DNA of 64,000 nt, taken from contig NZ_CP108070.1 in assembly GCF_036178845.1 (NCBI RefSeq), positions 5,828,001 to 5,892,000 on the forward strand, given 5' to 3'. Below, in pieces: positions 27,754-36,555 of the stretch (positions within the stretch are counted from its first letter, which is position 1; every line of letters starts with the position of its first letter). This DNA comes from Streptomyces sp. NBC_00271. GTDB lineage: Bacteria > Actinomycetota > Actinomycetes > Streptomycetales > Streptomycetaceae. The translations under genes and the position numbers were made by a program. The notes under the pieces are model-generated. The model saw only the letters and a list, made by a program, of their open reading frames with translations, ran no database searches and had not been told where the DNA came from.

Positions 27754-28613
27754 GCTGCGCTCCGGTCGGTCAGCAGCATCTGCTGATGGGTGGGGATGGC
27801 GCGGATGACGCGCTCGCGCCACTTCAGGGCGTAGTCGATGCAGTTGGCGCAGTTCTTGTGCGTGTGGCCAGGCAGCGCCGGGCGGCGGCGGGCGTGGGAG
27901 CTCCAGGCAGCGGAGTCCGCGGAGGCCAGGAGATGGCCGACGCGTTCCAGGCCGAGGATTTTGAAGCCGAAGCCGTGGAGTTTGAAGCCGTGCGCGGCCA
28001 TCGCGGTGACGATCGCGGCACCTTCGCGGGTGGACTGCAGTCGGCACACGGAGCCGAGCCCGACGACCGGTTCGGCCCTCAGGTCGACGCCGGCGTCCTC
28101 GTACAGCTCTACGCACCGCTCGTAGGCGGGCACGTTGTCGCCCTGGATGACGGGGGCGATGCGCAGGTCGGGGGCGAGGGAGCGCAGTTCGAGGAAGTTG
28201 GCCACGGTGCGGCGCTGGTGTTCGGCGACGCTGAGATGGGTGCCGACGAAGTGCTGGCCGCCGAACCAGCCGCCGTTGATGATGGCGTCCTCGCACATGC
28301 AGTCCTGCGGGGCGGCCCAGTCGTAGGGGCCGACGTGCTCCCAGATGCGGCGCAGGTCATCGACGTACTGGCGGGGTGGACGGGTCCAGGTGCCCTTGCT
28401 CTTCAGCTCCATGAAGCCACCGGAATCGACGGCATAGGGGCCTTGGGCGACGTCCCACTTGACGGCGCGGTCGAAGTGCTCGGACTTCAAGAACAGCGGC
28501 ACATTGGTCAGGCGTAGCCAGTGCCGTTTGTGGGTGGTCAGGTAGAACCGCATGCCGGCTGCGGCGGGAGCTCCCGCGGGTAAGGCTCGCGGCAGGCTGG
28601 TGGGTTGCGTCAT
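27750..28613 (-). CDS. tRNA-guanine-transglycosylase-like (DpdA-like) protein
   Basis: A 287-residue protein with the hallmarks of the queuine/archaeosine transglycosylase fold: YAVDSGGFMEL (Asp63, matching the TGT DSGGF), PVIQGDN (155-160), VVGLGSVCR (185-191), HGFGFK (213-218) and LASADSAAW (Asp233, candidate nucleophile), then a CANC pair (Cys255, 258) with nearby His for zinc. TGT enzymes swap guanine for a 7-deazaguanine in tRNA; DpdA does so in DNA. No deazaguanine synthesis genes are in the window, so a host precursor would be needed. ATG 28613 follows GGAGACC. It overlaps the prim-pol gene by four bases, tying it to replication. Confidence 0.78.
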   Translation of the reverse strand: MTQPTSLPRALPAGAPAAAGMRFYLTTHKRHWLRLTNVPLFLKSEHFDRAVKWDVAQGPYAVDSGGFMELKSKGTWTRPPRQYVDDLRRIWEHVGPYDWAAPQDCMCEDAIINGGWFGGQHFVGTHLSVAEHQRRTVANFLELRSLAPDLRIAPVIQGDNVPAYERCVELYEDAGVDLRAEPVVGLGSVCRLQSTREGAAIVTAMAAHGFKLHGFGFKILGLERVGHLLASADSAAWSSHARRRPALPGHTHKNCANCIDYALKWRERVIRAIPTHQQMLLTDRSAA

Positions 28614-28703
28614 GCTGGGAGGTCTCCAGTTCCTTGGTGAGGTGCTGGTGAGCAAGGGCGGCCCCGCGACTTTGGCGAGACGAGGGGGCCGCCCTTGGCG
28701 TAG

Positions 28704-29012
28704 CTAGGCGCCCTTGCCGCGGGCGAGTTTCAACGTGATGCCGCCGGCTCCGATGGGTCCGGCGGCGCCGCCGATGACGGTGGCGGTGTGCGCGGCGACG
28801 TCCATCAGCCAGCACAGGGCGGCGACCACACCCCACGTGCCGAGGGCCGCGGCGCCGGCGATGGCGAACGGGATGAGCAGCCGCTGCCAGGGGAAGGCGG
28901 GCGGGGTGTCGTTGACGACGAAGACGACGGGCTGGCCGGTCGCTTGAGCGCGCTGGAAGACGTCGGCGGGGATGTGCGGGGCTATCTGGCCGGGCGGGAT
29001 GTGCTGGCTCAT
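28704..29012 (-). CDS. Small membrane protein of the transfer module
   Basis: A 102-residue protein with a Pro/Gln-rich N-terminus (SQHIPPGQIAPHIPADVFQ) and two hydrophobic segments (LLIPFAIAGAAALGTWGVVAAL and the Gly/Ala-rich HTATVIGGAAGPIGAGG). It lies between the TraB-type translocase and the TGT-like gene, where pSAM2-like elements have Spd (spreading) proteins. That role is suggested by position and topology only. ATG 29012 follows GAGCCAG. Confidence 0.62.
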   Translation of the reverse strand: MSQHIPPGQIAPHIPADVFQRAQATGQPVVFVVNDTPPAFPWQRLLIPFAIAGAAALGTWGVVAALCWLMDVAAHTATVIGGAAGPIGAGGITLKLARGKGA

Positions 29013-29083
29013 TTCTGGCTCCCTCGGGGTATGCCGCGGGCCCGCGCCAGAGGTGGCGCGGGCCCGTGCGGCGGGGTGGGTTG

Positions 29084-29243
29084 CTTGTCGCGTTGCTTGT
29101 CGTCTCTCTTGTCGTGTGGCTTGTCGCTTGTCTTGTCTTGTCGCTTGTCTTGTCGCTTGTCGCCTCCCAGGTCACAAGCCGTTTCCGGGCCCCACGGACC
29201 CGCTGCACGGCTTCTCTTTGGGCGGGGGGCGACAAGCGACAAG
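29084..29243. repeat. GACAAG direct-repeat array, candidate clt conjugation locus
   Basis: Ten exact GACAAG copies on the minus strand (29084-29161; read as CTTGTC on plus), several overlapping, often extended to GCGACAAGC. Two more copies in the opposite orientation lie at 29231-29243, touching the traB stop. TraB-type translocases recognise short direct repeats near their own gene through a C-terminal winged helix, so this is a good candidate loading site. Confidence 0.68.
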
Positions 29244-29244
29244 G

Positions 29245-31356
29245 TCAGCTTTCGGGTGGTGTCTCGGGGGCGTTGTCGCGGTGGACGTAGCGGGCTTTGG
29301 TGCCTTCCCCGACGCGTACGGCGGTGCCGTCCTTGGACCATTCCTGGAGCCAGCGAACGACCGTCTGGCGGGTGGTGCCGTACTCGTCGGTGAGTGCGCG
29401 GGCGATCGCGGACGCTCCGGTGCCCTCGGTCCCGGAGGCGAGCAGCAGGGCGAGCGCGGCCCGCTGCGCCGGGCTGTCCTGCTCCTGCTCGCGGTTGAGC
29501 GCGGACAGGTTCAGCCCACCCGGCGCCGGGGGCTCGGCACCCGTCGCGGTCGGCTCGGGTGCGGTGCCGAACTGTGCGTCGATCTCGGCCCGGAAGCGGC
29601 GGAGCATCTCGTCCTCGTGCGGCGGCGCTTCGGGTTCGCTGCGCAGCGCGGACAGGTTCAGCCCAGACCCGGTCGCTGCGGACGGCTCGATGCCGGCGCC
29701 GCTGTCGGGGGTGAGGTCGCGCATCCACGCGGTGCGGTCCGCGTCCCAGCGCCGCGCGTATGCGGGTCCGGCAGCCTTGGCGGACACGTCGTCCAGCCGC
29801 GGGTGCCGCTCGGACGTAGCCGCGGTGATCTCCCGGATCTGGTTGGGGAGGATGCGCCACGCCTTGAACAGCGCGGCCGGCGATTCCGGGGTGCCCATGA
29901 ACCCGGCGCCCTGGTACGGGGCCTGGTCCACGCGCAGCCCACGGCGACCGGGGAACATCTTCCCCAGGTCCATGCCCTCCGTCTCGCCACCCGTGAGGGC
30001 GACGCGCACCTTTCCCTCGCGTCGGATCATCAGGTTGCCCAGCACGCTGCCGGTCGCTCCGAGCGCGGTCAGGACCGTGCGCAGGCCCATGGCGCGCAGC
30101 ATGCGGATGACTTCCAGGATCTTCTTCGCGAGTTCCTTCATCTGCCGGTCGGTGCTGACCAGGATCTCCGCACCCTCATCGATGACCAGCATGATCTGCG
30201 GAATCTTCGCGCTGATCGGGAGCAGGTCCGTGTTCGCCTTGGACAAGACGTCCTGGTAGGCCTTCTTGCGGTGCAGCCCGATCGCGAGCGCCGCGTCCAG
30301 CATCGTGAGGGCTTCCTCGTGAGTGCCGGCAAGCCAGTCGATACCAGGCCGGACCGGCTTGCCGTCCTCCCGCTCAAGCTCCCCGTTCAACGCCGGGAGC
30401 ACCCAGGGCAGGCCCGCGGATCCGGCGTTGAGGTCGATCACCCACGTGAGGACATCCTCAGCGCGGGCGAACCCGGCCAGGATCGTGTGGACCATGTTCG
30501 TCTTGCCCGAACCCGTGGGCCCGACGACCAACGCGCACTGCTCGCGCAGGTAGGCAGGCACCAGCTCAGCGTTCGTCCGCACGCCCCACGGAATCCCCGT
30601 GAGCACGGACAGGGGCCCGTAGTCGTTGGGGTAGGGGCGGTCGTCCTGGAGGACGTTGACCGTGGTCACGTCCAAGATCGTGCGTCCCTGATGGATGCCA
30701 GGGCCCGCGGTGGCAGTGCAGCCGTGCGGCAACTGGGCATCCGCGGACAACTGCACGGAGTGCTGCGCGATCCGGTCGTAGGTGATGCCGCCCTCGGGTT
30801 CGAGATCCAGGGAGTAGCCGGCGCCGGTCTCCCACTTCTCCACCCCGTGGACGCGCACGCTGATGTGGCAGATCCGCTGGATTCGCTCGATCCATTCCGC
30901 GGCGATCGCCCGACGCTCCGCGGACAGCTCCCGGGCAATCTCACGCTGCTCTGCGGCGAGGGCTTCTTCCTCGCGCGCCTCCTCGAACAGCGCGGCAGAC
31001 CGGGCCGCGGCCCCGATGCCGACGCCGATCGTGGCGAGGGAGCCGAGGGCGGCCCAGGTGAGGGGGCCGTGGGTCATAGCCCAAGTGGTCCAACCGGCCC
31101 CGACGAGCCAGGACGCGGCGCGGGTGGCCAGCGTGCGGCCGGCGTTGCGGACCCGCAGGCCCACGATGGTGTGGCCGAGGGCACCGGCGGCACCGACGGC
31201 CAGCGCCCAGCCCGGGGGCATGGCGGTGGCGGCACCGGTGGTGGCGACGGCGAAGGCTCCGGTGGTAGCGGACAGAGCGCCGGTCACAGGTCCGTGACCA
31301 GCCGCCCAGTCCAGCACCGGGCCACTGCCCTGCTGTTTGGCGGTGGCGGTGCTCAT
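29245..31356 (-). CDS. traB: FtsK/SpoIIIE-type DNA translocase TraB
   Basis: A 703-residue septal DNA pump that moves double-stranded DNA to the recipient, the hallmark of Streptomyces conjugation. Two or three membrane helices lie at residues 30-125, then a Glu/Ala-rich coiled stretch. The motor has Walker A GPTGSGKTN (about 279-287) and Walker B IMLVIDEGAEIL (about 388-399). After a linker with NLSAL repeats, the last 65 residues are a winged helix (ASAIARALTDEYGTTRQTVV), which in TraB proteins reads the clt repeats. ATG 31356 lies one base after the upstream stop. The GACAAG array sits at its 3' end. Confidence 0.93.
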   Translation of the reverse strand: MSTATAKQQGSGPVLDWAAGHGPVTGALSATTGAFAVATTGAATAMPPGWALAVGAAGALGHTIVGLRVRNAGRTLATRAASWLVGAGWTTWAMTHGPLTWAALGSLATIGVGIGAAARSAALFEEAREEEALAAEQREIARELSAERRAIAAEWIERIQRICHISVRVHGVEKWETGAGYSLDLEPEGGITYDRIAQHSVQLSADAQLPHGCTATAGPGIHQGRTILDVTTVNVLQDDRPYPNDYGPLSVLTGIPWGVRTNAELVPAYLREQCALVVGPTGSGKTNMVHTILAGFARAEDVLTWVIDLNAGSAGLPWVLPALNGELEREDGKPVRPGIDWLAGTHEEALTMLDAALAIGLHRKKAYQDVLSKANTDLLPISAKIPQIMLVIDEGAEILVSTDRQMKELAKKILEVIRMLRAMGLRTVLTALGATGSVLGNLMIRREGKVRVALTGGETEGMDLGKMFPGRRGLRVDQAPYQGAGFMGTPESPAALFKAWRILPNQIREITAATSERHPRLDDVSAKAAGPAYARRWDADRTAWMRDLTPDSGAGIEPSAATGSGLNLSALRSEPEAPPHEDEMLRRFRAEIDAQFGTAPEPTATGAEPPAPGGLNLSALNREQEQDSPAQRAALALLLASGTEGTGASAIARALTDEYGTTRQTVVRWLQEWSKDGTAVRVGEGTKARYVHRDNAPETPPES

Positions 31357-31357
31357 C

Positions 31358-32929
31358 TCAGACGTTCCAACCCTTCTCTGCCTGCGGGCCGTTGCGGGGG
31401 TCCTCGTGCCGTGCGATGTCCTGCGCGTGAACCTGCCTGAACAGCGGGCCCATGTCCTCCGCCACGGCGACGGCGCTCATCAGGGCGCCGAAGATGTCGT
31501 TGAAGGCGTCCGCGACTTCCTTCTCCAGCGGGAACTCGTTGTCGGAGCGCTCGGCGAGGATCTTCATCACGTTCGCCACGCTGGTCAGCGCGGCCGGGAG
31601 GCCTTCGACCATGGCAAGGATCTCCATGGCGTCCTCGGGGTCGTAGGAGTTGGCGGCCTGCTCCATCTCGGAAGCGACCTCTTCGAACCGGAAGCCGGAC
31701 ACGTGCTCTCCTTCACTGACAGTCGTGTTCGTACTGGTCGGAACCTGCGTCGCGGGCCGCTGGACGTGGTCGGAGATGCCGTCGGTGCCGTCCTGGACGG
31801 CCTCGGCATCCGCCGCAGCCTCCCGCTCGGCCAGTTCCTCGCGTATCGCGTCGTCGCGAAGGTTGCGCTGCTCGCGGGCGGTCTGGCACAGGCGCCGGTA
31901 CAGGCGCCGGCCGGGGTGGATCAGCCACGGCAACTTCAACTTGCGGCCGATCGGACTGGTCAAGAGGCCGAGCAGGCCCACCGGGAGGGCGAGCAGGGCG
32001 GCGAGCAGGCGACGCCCATGGAAGCGGGCCGCGGACCGCCGAAGCGCGCTGCGGGCCGCCTTCCTCGCGGGTGCCTTGCGCACGGCGCCGCGCTGCGCGT
32101 CGACCGCGGCGCGGGCCTTGTCGTCCCGCCGGGCGCGGTTCTTGGCGATCGCCGCATCCCGCACGGCACGGGCCCTACGCGCGGTGCCCCCGAGCATCCG
32201 CCCGGCCAGACCACCCGAGCGGCCCGCGCGGCCGGCGCCGCCTGCGGCCTTGGCGTTGCGGCGGGCATCGGCGACCGCACGGCGGGCGGCAGTGGTCTGC
32301 GCCCGCTGCCCGGCCCGCGAGCCGCCCGCAGCCTGCTGCGCCGCGCGCAGCGCCCGCACTTGGCCGGCCCGGCCCGCAGCCTGACCCGCCCCACCATGCG
32401 CGCGCTTGGGTGAACCGTGCGCGGCACCGTTGCGGGTCTTGCCGCCCGTGGCGGTGCTGCCGTGCGTTGCGGTGGTGCCCGTCCCGCGGCGGTGCTGGCC
32501 CGGCACCCGGCCAGACCTGCCCCCGGCGCCGGAGGTGAGCGAACGGCTCCCGGCCCCGGTCCGGCCCGCGCTTCCACGGTGCAGGCCCGAGGTGCGGGCG
32601 GCGGCCCGGCCTGCGGTGCGAGCAGCAGCGCGCCGCGTCTCGCGGCGTGCGCCGGGCTTGTGGGAGCGGGTGGCGGCGACCGTTCCGAGGACAACGGCCC
32701 CGGTAGCGGCCACTATGGCGGCGATCGGACCGCCCGCGAGGGATGCAGCGGCGACCATGCCCACGGTCGTGTTCGCACCCGACAGAGCCAGAGGCACGAC
32801 CGGCCAGCCACCGGGCGTGTGGTCCACCTCTGCCGCGGCGGACGTGGGAGCGGGCGGGGTGTCGGGCCGCGGGGGTGGTGCGGTCGGGGCAGCCTCGACG
32901 GCTACCGGTTCTGTGCTGAGTTCCGTCAT
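31358..32929 (-). CDS. Large basic membrane protein of the transfer operon (Spd-like)
   Basis: A 523-residue protein with a Pro/Ala-rich N-terminus, a membrane pair (about 50-85, TTVGMVAAASLAGGPIAAIV), a long Arg/Ala/Gly-rich low-complexity section (about 90-300), another hydrophobic segment RLLAALLALPVGLLGLL, and an acidic C-terminal domain (FRFEEVASEMEQAANSYDPED). The basic section could contact DNA. It ends one base before the traB start. Elements of the pSAM2/pSVH1 type have several Spd proteins that interact with TraB, and this is probably one, though it has no named domain I recognise. ATG 32929 follows GGAGCA. Confidence 0.65.
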   Translation of the reverse strand: MTELSTEPVAVEAAPTAPPPRPDTPPAPTSAAAEVDHTPGGWPVVPLALSGANTTVGMVAAASLAGGPIAAIVAATGAVVLGTVAATRSHKPGARRETRRAAARTAGRAAARTSGLHRGSAGRTGAGSRSLTSGAGGRSGRVPGQHRRGTGTTATHGSTATGGKTRNGAAHGSPKRAHGGAGQAAGRAGQVRALRAAQQAAGGSRAGQRAQTTAARRAVADARRNAKAAGGAGRAGRSGGLAGRMLGGTARRARAVRDAAIAKNRARRDDKARAAVDAQRGAVRKAPARKAARSALRRSAARFHGRRLLAALLALPVGLLGLLTSPIGRKLKLPWLIHPGRRLYRRLCQTAREQRNLRDDAIREELAEREAAADAEAVQDGTDGISDHVQRPATQVPTSTNTTVSEGEHVSGFRFEEVASEMEQAANSYDPEDAMEILAMVEGLPAALTSVANVMKILAERSDNEFPLEKEVADAFNDIFGALMSAVAVAEDMGPLFRQVHAQDIARHEDPRNGPQAEKGWNV

Positions 32930-33009
32930 GCTGGAGTGCTCCGTCTCGAAGAGGTCGGGGTGCCGGCGCGGCCCGTTGGCCTGCAAGCGGTGGGTCGCGC
33001 CGGTCTTAG

Positions 33010-33237
33010 CTAGAACGCGTCCGGCTCCAGCGAGAAGAACAGGACGGTGAAGTCGCCGTGGCCCAGCTCGTCCGCGGCGATCGCCCGGATCTCCTGGTAG
33101 GCCTGGGAGCGGGAGAAGTACGCGGGGTCAAAGGTGGCGACCGACGACACGGTCAACTGCTCGCCGCCGCGGGTCTGGACGGTCAGGACGTAGTGGAAAC
33201 CGACGGCCTTACCGGCGACGGTGGTCTGGGTGCTCAC
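33010..33237 (-). CDS. Small hypothetical AICE protein
   Basis: A 75-residue protein (starts STQTTVAGKAVGFHYVLTV, ends FFSLEPDAF) with mixed beta strands and no signal peptide. GTG 33237 is preceded by GAGGAG at a good distance. I do not recognise a family. It lies in the transfer operon, between the Spd-like gene and the broken RRQRL gene. Confidence 0.65.
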   Translation of the reverse strand: MSTQTTVAGKAVGFHYVLTVQTRGGEQLTVSSVATFDPAYFSRSQAYQEIRAIAADELGHGDFTVLFFSLEPDAF

Positions 33238-33266
33238 AGAGCAACTCCTCACGAAGATTCGGATGT

Positions 33267-33590
33267 TCAGGCGGTGCGCTGTTCCTCGACGGCGATGCAC
33301 AAGCCGCAGATCCCGTAGGAGCGCGGGATGCAGTAGCCGACATCCAGCCGGCAGCGGGGGCAGGTGCGGCGGGCGAGCATCGCCAGCGCGAGCGCGCCCC
33401 ACTTACGGGAGGTCATCGGCCTAACGGGCTTGGCCAGGTCGATGCGGTAGAGGTAGGCAACCTGGTGGCCGCCGGCGCGCCGGTTGACCCGCATGAGCTG
33501 CGCGGCGATCGGCTGCCCGCCCGGACGTAAGCCGCGGGCGCGGAGTTGGCGGCGGGTGGCCAGGCCCTTCGGGGCAAGGCGGTAGGGGTA
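33267..33590 (-). pseudogene. RRQRL-motif zinc-binding protein, C-terminal fragment
   Basis: Codons from 33590 encode YPYRLAPKGLATRRQLRARG, then GLRPGGQPIAAQL, RIDLAKPVRPM and a zinc-type module CPRCRLDVGYC...CGLC. This is the family found in many actinomycete transfer operons. The first 20 codons are missing here and lie 4.3 kb away at 37887-37945, on the far side of a Tn554-like insertion. An internal ATG at 33494 could still allow a 75-residue product. Confidence 0.8.
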
Positions 33591-33597
33591 GGCCGAA

Positions 33598-33647
33598 ACC
33601 AGCGGGTTCGTGGAATCTGAAGGTTCATGTGGCAGGAACCCGCTGGT
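33598..33647. repeat. Inverted repeat at the left end of the transposon
   Basis: ACCAGCGGGTTC (33598-33609) and GAACCCGCTGGT (33636-33647) are perfect 12-bp inverted repeats with a 26-base spacer. It may be the recombinase binding site at this end or a terminator for the passenger gene's antisense side. Confidence 0.7.
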
Positions 33648-33736
33648 GGGTGTGGGTTCTGGGGTGGGGAGGCACGCGGGTTCATGCGCGTCGTGTCAGG
33701 CAAGATGAGGCTCCAATCGGTTGGGGAGGCCTCGGG

Positions 33737-34216
33737 GTGGGTTACGAATTGCAGGCGGTCATCGCGGGTGACGAGTTGCTGCGCGTCGCGTCGCGGGAGG
33801 TTCCTGGATCCCAGGTGGTGCCTCTTGGTCAGGGCCTGTCGCTGATGCCGATGACCGATGAGGTCTTCGATGCCGTCACGGACGGCAGCGACGCAGGCGA
33901 CCTGGGGTTCTGGCGGCTGCCAGGGGGCTTCGGCACGCTGCTGGCTCAGTGGTCCGCCGCAGGGCCGATCGCCTATGTGGAGGCTGAATACTTCGGGGGA
34001 GTCGGCGAGCAACGAGCCGCCGTCTGGGCTGACGGCGCACTGGCACTGGGGCCGCTGGATGAGCCGACGAAGAAGCGGTTCTCTCGGGCAGTCAGCCCCA
34101 TCTCCCAGGCCCTGCAGCGGCTAGGCGCACGAAGGAGCCTGGGCGAGGACGAGTTCGAGGCCGTGGGGCTGGACCGCCACCGCAACAACGAGGACTGGAT
34201 CTCCAGCACCTGCTAG
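33737..34216 (+). CDS. Passenger gene of the Tn554-like element, unknown function
   Basis: A 159-residue soluble protein (starts GYELQAVIAGDELLRV) with a Gly-rich middle (FWRLPGGFGTLLAQWSAAGP, YFGGVGEQRAAVW) and an acidic end (RHRNNEDWISS). I do not recognise it. GTG 33737 is preceded by GGGGAGG; the frame is open further upstream but the extension is low complexity. It runs convergent to the large recombinase gene, and the two stops share the palindrome CTAG. The fold pattern could suit an immunity or defence-related protein, but there is no motif to support that. Confidence 0.62.
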   Translation: MGYELQAVIAGDELLRVASREVPGSQVVPLGQGLSLMPMTDEVFDAVTDGSDAGDLGFWRLPGGFGTLLAQWSAAGPIAYVEAEYFGGVGEQRAAVWADGALALGPLDEPTKKRFSRAVSPISQALQRLGARRSLGEDEFEAVGLDRHRNNEDWISSTC

Positions 34217-36201
34217 GCCTGGATGGGATCGATGGTGAAGCGCTCGGGGTAAGCCGTGCGGACGTAGCGGATCGCGGTGTGAGAGGTGATTCCGAACAGA
34301 CGCATGAGCCGGATCGGGTCTGCGGTCTCGCGGGCCTCGTCGAGGAGCCGGTCTTGCCGCAGTTGTGTGGCGTTGATCCCGATCCGGTCGCGGAGCGTGT
34401 GGAAGTTGGAGACGCCGACTGCGGGCTGGTCGACGTGCATGACCGTGATGGGGCTGACGATCAGATAGGGGTTGGTGCTGTGCGGCCACCGGTGGTGGCG
34501 CTCGACCAACCAGTCTTTGATGAGCCGGAGGGCGAACTCGTCCAGGCAGACCTCGTGGTCGAGCCGGTTCGGTCGGCGGATCCGCAGGCGTCCGGTCGAT
34601 CGGTCGAGATCGTCCAGCCGAATCTCGGCAACCTGCTTGGGGCGGATGGCATAGACAGCGATCAGGACGAGGGCGAGTTTGTCCTTGGCGCCGGGGACTT
34701 GATCCAAGAGCCCCCTGAGCTGGTCCGACGGGATGGCCCGGGGGACTCTGACGGGAGCCTTGAGGTGCACGTTTCGGGCTGGGTCGCGGAAGATACGGCG
34801 CTCGCGCCGCAAGGCTCTGAAGAGCGACCGCAGCCCTGTGAAGTATGAGTAGTTGACGGCGGCCGTCTTCACCTCCTTCTCGGTGGCTTCGTTGAGTGAG
34901 GTGAGGTGCTCCCAGGTGTCCAGGACGGCCGCGACGTGGAGCATGTAGCCGCGGATCGTGTTCCAGGGCATCGGCGGGGAGGGCCGTTTGCCGTTGCCAC
35001 GGAGCACGGCCACCCAGGCCCGGAGGTCTGCCTGGAACTGCGGCGGCGCTTGCGCTGTCCACCGATGAACGGATGCTTCGTCGGCTCCGATCGCTTGTGA
35101 GTCAGCGACCAGCAGGCCCTTGGTCTGGAGGAACCCGGCGACACGGACGGAGTTGTAGTACGGAGTCATGCGGCCGACGCCGTAGACGTCGCGTTCGAGG
35201 ATCGGGGTCTGGGTGCCGAGCCAGCCCAGCAGCACCCGCAGGGTGCGAAGGCTCTTCTTGCGGGTCGCGGAGTTCCACGATTGCGCTCGGGCGAGTTGGT
35301 CGAGTTCGTCGACGATCGCCTGTGCCGCGGGGCTGATCTTCAACAACCCGGGGTCTGGGACCGCTTTCCAGTTCCGTTCCGGAACGGGGAAGAGTTCGAG
35401 CTGGGCAGGATCGATCAGGTGTTCGGGCCAGTAGCGGTGGGCTGCCCGGGCCTGGCGGGCCTGGCGCTCTCGTGCGGTGTTGAGGTCGCGGCCGGTCTTG
35501 TTCGCGTAGATGTCGATCTCGCCGCCGAACCAGAGCTGGTCTGGGACAGGGGCATCGACCAGGGTCTGCTCCAACTGGACGACACGGCAGCGGCGACAGC
35601 GCCCCAGGGACACCGGAAGGACCCGATGGCAGCGTCGGCACTCACCTGTGCCGACGGCGAATCGCCGCCAGTTCTTGCAGGCAGAACACAATCTCGACGT
35701 GGTGCCGGACCAGGACAGACAGTGCTGACAGCTGACAGCCGGCAGATGAGGGTGAAGCGCCAGATGCCACCGATTCGGGCGGCGTCGCAGCAGCTCCGTG
35801 CGTTGGAACAACTCCACCATCGGACCGCGGAGTTCGGGAAGTTGGGCAATGTCCTGCTCACGCACCAGCTGCTGGTCGGCTTCGCGGCCGGCGAGCGCGA
35901 GGCGGGCCATATGAAGGCCAAGGCGCTTCCACCCCTCGCTCAGGCTCCGTTCCGCTGCCATCTGGGTGACGGCTGCGGCGATCGCCGGCAGTTCGGGGAA
36001 GGCACGGTCCGCGATCCGGTGGGCGTGGTCCACCGTCAGTGTTCGGGGCAGAGACAGCAAGGACAGCTGACCGGGGACCTGCGCAGGACAGACTCTGGGA
36101 TCGTCACGGACAGTGGGCACTGCCAGCTCCGGCGACCAGGGGCGCCAGCGGAGAACTGGCAGCTCAGGGCCGAAGCGGAAGACCTGCTGACGCCAATGCA
36201 T
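34213..36201 (-). CDS. Large tyrosine-recombinase-like transposase (TnpB-like)
   Basis: A 662-residue protein with an N-terminal zinc-ribbon region (CQHC, CSAC, CRRC, CRRC at about 157-215), a central helical domain, and a C-terminal recombinase-like domain with LIAVYAIRPKQVAEIRLDDL (catalytic Arg), LRQDRLLDEARE in the HxxR position, and FGITSHTAIRYVRTAYP (His and Tyr). The usual first His of HxxR is replaced (QLRQDR), so catalysis may rely on its partner. Size and position match TnpB of Tn554-type elements. ATG 36201 lies 12 bases after the HTH stop. Confidence 0.8.
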   Translation of the reverse strand: MHWRQQVFRFGPELPVLRWRPWSPELAVPTVRDDPRVCPAQVPGQLSLLSLPRTLTVDHAHRIADRAFPELPAIAAAVTQMAAERSLSEGWKRLGLHMARLALAGREADQQLVREQDIAQLPELRGPMVELFQRTELLRRRPNRWHLALHPHLPAVSCQHCLSWSGTTSRLCSACKNWRRFAVGTGECRRCHRVLPVSLGRCRRCRVVQLEQTLVDAPVPDQLWFGGEIDIYANKTGRDLNTARERQARQARAAHRYWPEHLIDPAQLELFPVPERNWKAVPDPGLLKISPAAQAIVDELDQLARAQSWNSATRKKSLRTLRVLLGWLGTQTPILERDVYGVGRMTPYYNSVRVAGFLQTKGLLVADSQAIGADEASVHRWTAQAPPQFQADLRAWVAVLRGNGKRPSPPMPWNTIRGYMLHVAAVLDTWEHLTSLNEATEKEVKTAAVNYSYFTGLRSLFRALRRERRIFRDPARNVHLKAPVRVPRAIPSDQLRGLLDQVPGAKDKLALVLIAVYAIRPKQVAEIRLDDLDRSTGRLRIRRPNRLDHEVCLDEFALRLIKDWLVERHHRWPHSTNPYLIVSPITVMHVDQPAVGVSNFHTLRDRIGINATQLRQDRLLDEARETADPIRLMRLFGITSHTAIRYVRTAYPERFTIDPIQA

Positions 36202-36213
36202 CCCGTTCGACGC

Positions 36214-36552
36214 TCAGTTGGGCGGAAGCCCGCGGAGCCCGCGGCCGCTTCCCGGGACCGGCCGGACAGCGGTCCCGTGATCGTGTCGAGCGCCGGCCAC
36301 CCGGCGTTCGCCCTGCTCTCGGGAAGCCAGATACGACTCCGGCTCGGCCTGCATGAGGTCAGCAACGGTGCAGTCCAGTGCCGCGCAGATCTTGTCCAGG
36401 TCCTCCAGCCGGACCGTGACCGGCTTGCCGCTCCACAGTGCGGCGACCTTGCTGAGGGAGGGCGTGAACCCCACCTCGGCGAGCACGGTCTGCAGCTGGG
36501 TCGGCCGCCAGATGTCGCGCTGCGCGGCGACCATCCGCAGATTCCACTTCAT
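36214..36552 (-). CDS. XRE-type helix-turn-helix protein of the transposon
   Basis: A 112-residue protein: KWNLRMVAAQRDIWRPTQLQ and SLSKVAALWSGKPVTVRLED, LDKICAALDCTVADLMQ form a Cro/C1-type DNA-binding domain. A low-complexity tail follows. It sits between the two recombinases with gaps of 3 and 12 bases. It may regulate their operon, perhaps through the dyad at 37745-37784. Confidence 0.84.
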   Translation of the reverse strand: MKWNLRMVAAQRDIWRPTQLQTVLAEVGFTPSLSKVAALWSGKPVTVRLEDLDKICAALDCTVADLMQAEPESYLASREQGERRVAGARHDHGTAVRPVPGSGRGLRGLPPN

Positions 36553-36555
36553 CGT

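Noticed and set aside
29084..29161. GACAAG repeats as part of a coding frame (SDKTSDKT-type translation)
   Set aside because: The minus-strand frame through the repeats is continuous only because of the repeat period, and has no homology. A DNA-level role fits better.
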